Assembly (NCBI RefSeq): GCF_016862795.1
Contig: NZ_BONQ01000205.1
Location: forward strand, 1 to 36,594
Reading direction: 5' to 3'
Length of the DNA stretch: 36,594 nt
DNA from: Dactylosporangium siamense
GTDB taxonomy: Bacteria > Actinomycetota > Actinomycetes > Mycobacteriales > Micromonosporaceae
The translations under genes were made by a program, and so were the position numbers. Under the pieces are notes generated by a model. It did no database searches. It saw nothing but the letters and a program-made list of their open reading frames with translations, and was not told the origin of the DNA. Of this stretch, positions 30,405 to 36,594 are shown one piece after another (the stretch's first letter is position 1; each line of letters starts with the position of its first letter).

Positions 30405-31460
30405 TCAGGCGGCGAGCGCCACCGGCACCGGCGAAAGGTCGAGCCGCACAGCCGCGCCCGGCGTCAGCTCGGCCAGCCGGGCGCTGGAGACCTGCGCGGT
30501 GACCAGTACGTCGCCTGGCATGGCGACGGTGACCCGGCTCGTGGGTCCGAGGAAGCTCGCCGAGACGATCCGGCCGGTGCCCTCCGCATCGGCGACCACG
30601 TCGACGGACTCGGGACGCACGAGCGCGGTCACCGGCGCGGTCCGGTCGGCCGGTGCCGTGGTCGGATCGATCAGCGGCAGTACGACGCCGAGCACCTCGA
30701 CGGTGCCGGCCGAGAGGCGGCCCGGCAGGCGATTGCTCAACCCGATGAAGTTGGCCACGAAGGCGGACGCGGGTCGCTGGTAGACCTCGGCCGGCGCGGC
30801 CAATTGTTCCAGCCGGCCGTCGCGCATGACGCCGACCCGGTCGCCGAGCGCCAGCGCCTCCTCCTGGTCGTGGGTGACGAACAGCGTCGTGGTGCCGACC
30901 TCGATCTGGATGCGGCGGATCTCGTCGCGGAGCTGGACGCGCACCTTCGCGTCGAGCGCCGACAGCGGCTCGTCGAGCAGCAGCACCTGCGGGCGGATCG
31001 CCAGGGCGCGGGCCAGCGCCACGCGCTGCTGCTGGCCGCCGGAGAGCTGATGCGGGTACCGGTCGGCGTGTGTGCTGATGCCGACCAGCTCCAACATCTC
31101 CGCGGCAGTGCGGCGGCGCTCGGCGGCCGGGCGGCCGCGCAGCTGCAGGCCGAACTCGACGTTCTGCAGTGCGGTCAGGTGCGGGAAGAGGCTGTACGCC
31201 TGGAAGACCATGCCCATATCCCGCCGGTTGGCCGGCAGCATCGTGATGTCCTTGCCGCCGACCAGCACCGAGCCGGAGTCCGCGTCCTCCAGCCCGGCCA
31301 GCACCCGAAGCGCGGTGGTCTTGCCGCAGCCCGACGGTCCGAGCAGCGCGATCAGTTCGCCCGGTGCGAGGTCGAGGTCGAGTCCGTCGAGTGCCTGCAC
31401 GCCGCCGAACCGCCGGCGCAGTCCCTGCAGCCGCACCGCGACGCTCCGCTGCCCGCTCAC
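30405..31460 (-). CDS. ABC transporter ATP-binding protein (PotA/FbpC-like)
   Basis: ATPase of a binding-protein-dependent importer, 351 residues, GTG start. Walker A GPSGCGKTT (41-49), Q-loop Gln87 in VFQAYSLFP, signature LSGGQQQR (139-146), Walker B LLLDEP (160-165) and switch His197 in FVTHDQEEAL are all intact. After about residue 240 a TOBE-type regulatory domain follows (LVRPESVDVV, VSASFLGPTSRVTVAM). This architecture is found in polyamine, iron, thiamine and aminoethylphosphonate importers. The GTGA overlap at 31457-31460 couples it to the permease, as the last gene of a four-gene operon. Confidence 0.95.
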   Translation of the reverse strand: MSGQRSVAVRLQGLRRRFGGVQALDGLDLDLAPGELIALLGPSGCGKTTALRVLAGLEDADSGSVLVGGKDITMLPANRRDMGMVFQAYSLFPHLTALQNVEFGLQLRGRPAAERRRTAAEMLELVGISTHADRYPHQLSGGQQQRVALARALAIRPQVLLLDEPLSALDAKVRVQLRDEIRRIQIEVGTTTLFVTHDQEEALALGDRVGVMRDGRLEQLAAPAEVYQRPASAFVANFIGLSNRLPGRLSAGTVEVLGVVLPLIDPTTAPADRTAPVTALVRPESVDVVADAEGTGRIVSASFLGPTSRVTVAMPGDVLVTAQVSSARLAELTPGAAVRLDLSPVPVALAA

Positions 31461-32365
31461 CGCGTCACCTCCGGCGTCGCGGGGATGGCGGGCTCACTGC
31501 TCGTACTCACGGTTGGCTCCTTCGAACGGTTGCGTCGCCGGCCTCTGACGGCACCGACGAATGACAGCAGGAACAGCAGCACGAAGGCCAGGATCAGCGC
31601 GGCGAGGGAGACCGCGACCGACATGGTCGCGCTGCTCTTGCCGAGCAGTTCGATCGCGACCTGCAGGTTGGTGCGGCTGAGCAGGGACGCGAGGGTGAAC
31701 TCGCCGAGCACCAGCGCGACGGACAGGAACGCGGCGGACAGCACGGCGGACTGGATGTTGGGCAGCACCACCCGCCAGATCACGGTGGCCCAGCCCGCAC
31801 CGAGGGAACGGGCCGCCTCGGCGAGCGTGCGCACGTCGATCGCCGACAGCCCGGCGTCGATGGCCCGATAGGCGTACGGGAGCACGAGGACGGTGTAGGC
31901 GAAGGTCAGCGTCAGCGACGAGCCGCCCAGGAAGTACGTCACCCACGCGTACACCGGTGCCAGCCCAACGACCAGCACGATCGCCGGGATGGTCAGCGGC
32001 AGCAGGCACAGGAACTCGATCGTGCGGCGCAGCCGGGGCAGCCGCAGGCGCACCCAGATCACGGTGGGGACCAGGAGCACGAGCATCAGTACCGTGGTCA
32101 GCAGGGCGAGGCCGAACGAGGTCGTGATGCCGGCCGACAGGTCGGGGTAGGTCTCGCTCAAGCGCGGCCAGTCGACGAGCAGGCGCCACGTGTCGAACGA
32201 CAGCTTGCCTCCGGCGCCGCGGGTGGTGAACTCCAGCATGGCCAGCAGCGGCAGCGCGAAGAACAGCCCGAGCAGCCCGACGACGACCCATCGGAAGACC
32301 CGCTGCCGCCGGGCCCGGCGGCGGCGGAGCCCCGCCCGCCGAGGAGGCGCGGTCAGCCCAGCCAT
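31457..32365 (-). CDS. ABC transporter permease
   Basis: Membrane subunit, 302 residues. Arg-rich N-terminus, then helices VVVGLLGLFFALPLLAML, FGLALLTTVLMLVLLVPTVIWV, LLPLTIPAIVLVVGLAPVYAW and others; the EAA loop is TLAEAARSLGAGWATVIWRVVLP. ATG 32365 has GGAGG upstream and overlaps the preceding permease gene by 13 bp. The C-terminal tail is polar and Ser/Thr/Pro-rich. PotC-like organisation: it pairs with the permease at 32353-33273. Confidence 0.92.
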   Translation of the reverse strand: MAGLTAPPRRAGLRRRRARRQRVFRWVVVGLLGLFFALPLLAMLEFTTRGAGGKLSFDTWRLLVDWPRLSETYPDLSAGITTSFGLALLTTVLMLVLLVPTVIWVRLRLPRLRRTIEFLCLLPLTIPAIVLVVGLAPVYAWVTYFLGGSSLTLTFAYTVLVLPYAYRAIDAGLSAIDVRTLAEAARSLGAGWATVIWRVVLPNIQSAVLSAAFLSVALVLGEFTLASLLSRTNLQVAIELLGKSSATMSVAVSLAALILAFVLLFLLSFVGAVRGRRRNRSKEPTVSTSSEPAIPATPEVTR

Positions 32366-33273
32366 CGCGAGGTCCTCCGCTGCAGCAGCGCGTAGAGCCA
32401 CATCACGATCGCGACGACCACGATCATGCCGAGTGCCATCGCCTTGCCGAGGTTGGCCCGTCCGAGGACCACCTCGCTGGTGATCGTCCCTCGGATCTGC
32501 AGTGGCACGATGGGGTTGCCCTGACTGACCAACGCCGCCGCGGTGGCGTACGCCGAGAACGCGTTGGCGAACAGCAGCAGGGTCGAGCCGAGGAACGCGG
32601 GGGCCAGCAACGGCACCGCCACCCGGCGCCAGTACTGCCACGTCGAGCCGCCCAGGCTCTCGGTGGCCTCACGCCACTGTGGACGGATGCCGTCGAGGGC
32701 CGGCAGGAACACGATGACCATGAGCGGGATCTGGAAGTAGGTGTACACGAGGGTCAGGCCGGGCAGCTCGAACAGCCAGACGCCGCCGGCGTAGATATCG
32801 GCGCCGAGATGCTCGCGCAGGAACACCGTGACGAAGCCGCTGAGCCCGACCGTGGCGATGAAGGCGAAGGCGAGGGTGACCCCGCCGAACTGCGCGAGCA
32901 CCCCGGCGGCCGCGGTCACCGCGCGGCGCAGCAGCCCCTGTGGCTTCGCCGTGACGAGCGCGTAGGCGAGCAGCGCGCCGAGCACCGCACCGAGCAGGGC
33001 GGTGGCGGCCGACAGCACGATGCTGCGCACGAACGCGTCGACGATGTACCCGTCGGTCAGCGCTGCCAGGTTGTCCAGCGTCGGGCGGTTGTCGTCACCG
33101 GCGAACGCACCGATCGCCACGACGAGGGTGGGGATCGCGAGGAACACCGCGACGAACGCGAAGAACGGCACGACGCCGAACAGGTCCAGGCCGCGGCGCA
33201 GGCTTCGCCGGCCACGGGCTCGGACCCCGGGCGCGGGCGCCGCGGGGTCCGAGCGTTGTTGGACGGTGCTCAT
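32353..33273 (-). CDS. ABC transporter permease
   Basis: Membrane subunit, 306 residues, PotB-like. N-terminal helix FGVVPFFAFVAVFLAIPTLVVAIGAF, a long periplasmic loop, several further helices and the EAA-type loop WREATESLGGSTWQYWRRVAVPLLAP. ATG 33273 lies 9 bp after the binding-protein gene. The two different permeases form the heterodimeric pore expected for PotA-class importers. Confidence 0.92.
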   Translation of the reverse strand: MSTVQQRSDPAAPAPGVRARGRRSLRRGLDLFGVVPFFAFVAVFLAIPTLVVAIGAFAGDDNRPTLDNLAALTDGYIVDAFVRSIVLSAATALLGAVLGALLAYALVTAKPQGLLRRAVTAAAGVLAQFGGVTLAFAFIATVGLSGFVTVFLREHLGADIYAGGVWLFELPGLTLVYTYFQIPLMVIVFLPALDGIRPQWREATESLGGSTWQYWRRVAVPLLAPAFLGSTLLLFANAFSAYATAAALVSQGNPIVPLQIRGTITSEVVLGRANLGKAMALGMIVVVAIVMWLYALLQRRTSRWLG

Positions 33274-33281
33274 GCCGACGG

Positions 33282-34412
33282 TCAGCTGACCGTCTTGGCC
33301 CAGTTGGCGGCCAGGTAGTCCTTGGCCTTCTGGGTCTGCGCGTCGGTGAGGAACACCGGCGATCCGGTGAAGGGCGGCAGCGCCGCGTACGCCGTCTTGT
33401 CGAGCGTTCCTGCCTTGTCCATCGCGTCGGCGCGCACGGGCCGCGCGCCACCCTTCAGCCAGAGGTTCTGGCCGGCGTCGGAGTACAGGAACTCCTGCCA
33501 CAGCCGGGCAGCGGCCGGGTGCGGCGCGTCCTTGCTGATGGCCTGCACGTAGTAGGAACCCAGCACGGCATTGGCCGGCACGACCGTCTTCCAGTCGAGC
33601 TTGCCCTTGAGCTTCGTGCCCTGCGCGACGTTGAGGTAGTCCCAGTCGATGACGACCGGGGTCTGACCGGACTCGATCGTGGCCGGCGTCGGGTCGACGG
33701 GCAGGAAGTTGCCCGCCTTCTTGAGCTGACCGAAGAAGTCGACACCCTTGGCGACGTCGTCGGCGGAGCCACCGTTGCCCAGGGCCGCCATGACGACGCC
33801 GCTGAAGGCGGCGCCGGCCTGCGTCGGGTCGCCGTTGAGGGCGACCTTGCCCTTGAACTCCGGCTTGAGCAGGTCGGCGACCGAGGCCGGCGCGGGCACC
33901 TTGCCCGCGTCGTAGCCGATCGACATGTAGCCGCCGTAGTCGTTGATCCAGGCGCCGCCCGCCTCCTTGAGCGCGTCGGGCACCTCGGCCCAGGTGGCGA
34001 CCTTGTACGGGGCGAACATCGCCACGTTCGCCAGCGCCACGGCGCCACCGAGGTCGAACACGTCGGGTGCGTTGCCCTGGCCCTTCAGCCGGTTCGCGGC
34101 GTTGATCTCATCCTGGCTGGAGGCGTCCGGCTGCGCGGAGTTGACCTTCAGGCCGTACTTCGCCTCGAAGGCCTTGATGATCTCGCCGTAGTTGGCCCAG
34201 TCCGGCGGCAGCGCGATGACGTTGAGCTGGCCTTCCTTCTTCGCGGCCGCGACGAGCTGGTCCATTCCGCCCAAATCGGCGGCGCTGGCCGCCGTCGCCG
34301 CGTTGCTCGACGACGCCGGGCTCTCCTTCTCCGGCGGCGAGCACGCGGCGACGGAGATGGCCAGGAGCGAGGTCGCCACGAGCGCGCCGGCGCGGGCAAA
34401 TCGGGTGTGCAT
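33282..34412 (-). CDS. ABC transporter substrate-binding lipoprotein
   Basis: First gene of the second ABC operon, 376 residues. Signal peptide MHTRFARAGALVATSLLAISVAAC with lipobox SVAAC (Cys24), then a Ser/Ala linker and a type II periplasmic-binding fold: LVAAAKKEGQLNVIALPPDWANYGEIIKAFEAKYGLKV, VFDLGGAVALANVAMFAPY, VALNGDPTQAGAAFSGVV, VIDWDYLNVAQG. The pattern belongs to the PotD/FbpA/aminoethylphosphonate group; the ligand cannot be decided. ATG 34412 follows GGAGG. A hairpin, GGCCGGGC/GCCCGGCC (34430-34453), lies just upstream in the leader. A GMC oxidoreductase remnant lies directly upstream in the same direction, so the operon may once have included that gene. Confidence 0.92.
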   Translation of the reverse strand: MHTRFARAGALVATSLLAISVAACSPPEKESPASSSNAATAASAADLGGMDQLVAAAKKEGQLNVIALPPDWANYGEIIKAFEAKYGLKVNSAQPDASSQDEINAANRLKGQGNAPDVFDLGGAVALANVAMFAPYKVATWAEVPDALKEAGGAWINDYGGYMSIGYDAGKVPAPASVADLLKPEFKGKVALNGDPTQAGAAFSGVVMAALGNGGSADDVAKGVDFFGQLKKAGNFLPVDPTPATIESGQTPVVIDWDYLNVAQGTKLKGKLDWKTVVPANAVLGSYYVQAISKDAPHPAAARLWQEFLYSDAGQNLWLKGGARPVRADAMDKAGTLDKTAYAALPPFTGSPVFLTDAQTQKAKDYLAANWAKTVS

Positions 34413-34429
34413 AGAAGCCTCCTTCAAGC

Positions 34430-34453
34430 GGCCGGGCATGGAGCCGCCCGGCC
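34430..34453. promoter_or_regulatory. Leader hairpin before the second ABC operon
   Basis: GGCCGGGC (34430-34437) pairs with GCCCGGCC (34446-34453), 8-bp stem, 8-nt loop. It sits between the remnant oxidoreductase and the ribosome-binding site of the binding-protein gene and could be a terminator of the former or a leader structure of the latter. Confidence 0.45.
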
Positions 34454-34517
34454 GGACGTGATCATTGCCCATCCGGGCGGGACACTCGGTAACCATCGGA
34501 TGGCCTGCGGATGACGA

Positions 34518-34715
34518 TCATGAGTGCGGTCCGTTCGCGGCCCTGTGCTGGTAGAACTCGACCTCGACGGGCGGGAGCGGGGTGTTGCCGAGGATGAGGT
34601 CGTCGCTCTTCTCGGCGAGCATCATCACCGGTGCGTAGATGTTGCCGTTGGTGACGTACGGCATGACCGAGGCGTCGACCACGCGCAGGCCGTCGACGCC
34701 GTGCACCCTCAGGCT
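34518..34715 (-). pseudogene. GMC-family oxidoreductase (choline dehydrogenase-like), C-terminal remnant
   Basis: The last 60-odd residues are clear: [43 protein letters not shown], the GMC C-terminal signature, including the His and Asn region of the active site (VMPYVTNGN). The preceding roughly 470 residues, including the FAD-binding domain, are missing; homology stops at about 34715, where an unrelated remnant starts on the other strand. It therefore represents a gene whose 5' part was deleted. Confidence 0.82.
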
Positions 34716-35311
34716 CGACGGGCCTCGCCGGGCCGGTCGACGACGTCCTCGCCGCCTCCGCCGGCGGGCGCCGCGCTTGGCTGCAGGCGGTGCCGGACCT
34801 GGAGCACCTGCTGGGGGTGCTGCGCACCGCCCGCCTGCTCGCCGCCGACGCCCGCACGGCCGACGCCCTGCCCGGCTTCGGGCTACGCGACATCCTGTCG
34901 ACCGCGGCCGGCTCCGCCGACGAACTGTTCCGCCACCTGCTGACCCACTCCCCTGCCGGGCGGCACGTCCTGGCGCAGCTCGACGCCCCGGTGCAGCTGC
35001 TGGCCAGGTCGGTGCTCGACCGGGCGGTGCACGCCACCGTCGGCCACCTGACCCTGGAGGTGCGCGGGCACGCGGTCCTGCTCGACGGCCGGCTGTACCC
35101 GATCCAGCAGGGGCCCGTCGACGTGCTGCGGGCGCTCGCGCGGGCGCCCGGCGCCGTGCTGTCCAGCGCCGACCTGCGTCAGCAGGTCCCCGGCCTGACC
35201 AACGTCGACGACCACGCGATCGAGATGGCGGTGTCCCGGGTGCGCCGAGCGGTCCCCGGCGTCGAACTCGTCCACACCGTGATCAAACGCGGGTACCGCC
35301 TCGCCGCCTGA
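34715..35311 (+). pseudogene. Winged-helix protein, probably HemD-like fusion, 5' truncated
   Basis: The C-terminal roughly 95 residues ([17 protein letters not shown]...[24 protein letters not shown]...[34 protein letters not shown]) are an OmpR-type winged helix. In actinobacteria this particular form is fused to uroporphyrinogen-III synthase, and the upstream part ([43 protein letters not shown]) faintly matches the end of such a HemD domain. The frame is open from 34715, exactly where the oxidoreductase remnant on the other strand ends, so the 5' half was probably lost. A GTG at 34790 could restart translation as a 173-residue protein, so residual function is not excluded. Confidence 0.6.
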
Positions 35312-35403
35312 TCCGCCAGCAGGCGGGTGCAGTTCCATGTTGCCGGCTGTCCGTGCGCCAACGGCGGCGGCGCCTGACCGTGCCTTGAGGTCGCCGTACC
35401 GTG

Positions 35404-35433
35404 CCGGGCCAGGTGATACGGCTGCTGGCCCGG
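35404..35433. terminator. Probable rho-gene terminator hairpin
   Basis: CCGGGCCAG (35404-35412) pairs with CTGGCCCGG (35425-35433) across a 12-nt loop, 35 bp after the leftward rho stop codon. A smaller CCGCC-AGCA-GGCGG hairpin follows the rightward remnant at about 35313. Confidence 0.55.
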
Positions 35434-35468
35434 TCCAGATCTGAGGGCGGCCGTGGACGTCGGGTCAT

Positions 35469-36594
35469 CTATTCGCCCGGTGTGGTCTGGGCGATCTGCA
35501 TGAGGAACTCGACGTTGGTCCGGGTCTTCTTCAACCGGTCCAGCAGCAGGTTGAGCACCTCCTGCGAGTCGAGCGCGTGCAGCACCTTGCGCAGCTTGAT
35601 GACGATCGCGAGCTCGTCGGGCGCCAGCAGGATCTCTTCCTTGCGGGTGCCGGACGGGTCGATGTCGATCGCCGGGAAGATGCGCCGGTCGGCGATCTTC
35701 CGGTCGAGCTTCAGCTCGGCATTGCTCACGCCCTTGAACTCCTCGAAGATGACCGTGTCACCGGTGGAGCCGGTCTCGACCAGCGCCGTGGCGATGATCG
35801 TCAGCGAGCCGCCGTTCTCGATGTTGCGGGCCGCGCCGAGGAACCGCTTCGGCGGGTACAGCGCCGTCGAGTCGATACCACCGGACAGGATGCGGCCGCT
35901 GGCCGGCGACGCGTTGTTGTACGCGCGACCGAGCCGGGTGATCGAGTCGAGCAGCACCACGACGTCGTGGCCCAGCTCGACGAGCCGCTTGGCCCGCTCG
36001 ATCGACAGCTCGGCGACCGTGGCGTGGTCCGTCGGCGGGCGGTCGAAGGTCGAGGCGATGACCTCACCCTTGACCGACCGCTGCATGTCGGTGACCTCTT
36101 CGGGCCGCTCGTCGACCAGGACCACCATCAGGTGGCACTCCGGGTTGTTGCGGGTGATCGCGTTCGCGATCGACTGCAGCACCATCGTCTTGCCGGCCTT
36201 CGGCGGCGACACGATGAGCGCCCGCTGACCCTTGCCGATCGGCATGACCAGGTCGATGACGCGGGTGGTGAGGATGTGCGGCTCGGTCTCCAGCCGCAGG
36301 CGGTCCTGCGGGTAGAGCGGGGTCAGCTTGTAGAACTCGGGGCGGCGCTTGGCCTCCTCCGGGTCCATGCCGTTGACCGTGTCGAGACGGACGAGCGGGT
36401 TGTACTTGTCCCGCCGCTGCTCACCGTCGCGGGGCTGGCGCACGGCACCGGTCACGGCGTCGCCGCGACGCAGCCCATAGCGCTTGACCTGCGACATCGC
36501 GACATACACGTCGTTGGAACCGGACAGGTAGCCGGTGGTCCGCACGAACGCGTAGTTGTCGAGCACGTCCAGGATGCCGGCGACCGGCACGAGG
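35469..36594 (-). CDS. rho: Transcription termination factor Rho (5' end outside window)
   Basis: The visible 375 codons cover most of the conserved part of Rho, the hexameric RNA-dependent ATPase that ends transcription. The sequence enters in the RNA-binding domain (VPVAGILDVLDNYAFVRTTGYLSGSNDVYVAMSQVKRYGLRRGD), then the P-loop VSPPKAGKTMVLQ, VVLVDERPEEVTDM, Walker B VVVLLDSITRLGRAYN, the Q-loop region SGGIDSTALYPPKRFLGAARN and R-loop GGSLTIIATALVETGSTGDTVIFEEFKG. The frame is open to the window edge; actinobacterial Rho usually has a further long, Arg/Asn-rich N-terminal extension not seen here. Transcribed leftward with a hairpin downstream. As a core gene it shows this end of the window is chromosomal backbone. 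Confidence 0.97.
   Translation of the reverse strand, partial: LVPVAGILDVLDNYAFVRTTGYLSGSNDVYVAMSQVKRYGLRRGDAVTGAVRQPRDGEQRRDKYNPLVRLDTVNGMDPEEAKRRPEFYKLTPLYPQDRLRLETEPHILTTRVIDLVMPIGKGQRALIVSPPKAGKTMVLQSIANAITRNNPECHLMVVLVDERPEEVTDMQRSVKGEVIASTFDRPPTDHATVAELSIERAKRLVELGHDVVVLLDSITRLGRAYNNASPASGRILSGGIDSTALYPPKRFLGAARNIENGGSLTIIATALVETGSTGDTVIFEEFKGVSNAELKLDRKIADRRIFPAIDIDPSGTRKEEILLAPDELAIVIKLRKVLHALDSQEVLNLLLDRLKKTRTNVEFLMQIAQTTPGE

Overview
The window is very GC-rich, uses many GTG starts, has several apparently leaderless promoters (a TANNNT box 6-7 nt before the start codon), and carries actinobacterial families such as the SAM-dependent methyltransferase of the DUF574 type. It ends in the housekeeping gene rho. 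I infer an actinomycete chromosome, most likely from the Micromonosporaceae (Actinoplanes/Dactylosporangium/Micromonospora group), but the genus cannot be fixed from the sequence alone.

Layout. 1-945: a type I-E style CRISPR array of 16 repeats and 15 spacers, running off the left edge, without cas genes in view. It abuts a broken ISL3-family transposase, which abuts a broken Hsp70-like gene (946-1780). 1861-7717: two secreted or lipid-anchored parallel beta-helix proteins flanking a siderophore-interacting-type flavin reductase. 7826-9243: a VOC remnant and rsgA. 9550-22670: a sugar catabolism locus. Eight leftward genes (alcohol dehydrogenase, Gfo/Idh/MocA oxidoreductase, GH2, GH1-like, solute-binding lipoprotein, two permeases, a 66-residue DeoR-type HTH) are joined almost everywhere by 4-bp start/stop overlaps. 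A divergent LacI regulator and a secreted GH30 enzyme complete it. The same CACGTG-centred operator occurs twice in the lacI/adh intergenic region and three times upstream of GH30, so the LacI protein probably controls the whole locus: GH30 cuts a polysaccharide outside, the ABC transporter imports oligosaccharides, GH1/GH2 and the two dehydrogenases process them inside.

22835-26891: a convergent SMI1/KNR4-Fic pair, an aldo/keto reductase-VOC pair, and a divergent TetR regulator with a palindromic operator in the shared promoter. 26902-29079: a GH105-like hydrolase coupled to an enolase-superfamily enzyme, with a clear promoter and two TGCAA-N5-TTGCA-type operators, consistent with uronate or pectin fragment use. 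29275-30072: the methyltransferase. 30405-34412: a second ABC importer (lipoprotein, two permeases, ATPase). 34518-35311: two gene remnants, a GMC oxidoreductase C-terminus and a HemD-like/winged-helix C-terminus, which have both lost their 5' ends at one point. 35469-36594: rho, truncated by the window edge.

The most informative observations are the LacI operator regulon, the decaying CRISPR array fused to mobile-element debris, the hairpin pair plus leaderless start before the flavin reductase, the structured 0.6-kb leader before the beta-helix lipoprotein, and the stand-alone DeoR HTH at the end of the sugar operon. I saw no convincing tRNA, rRNA or complete insertion sequence.
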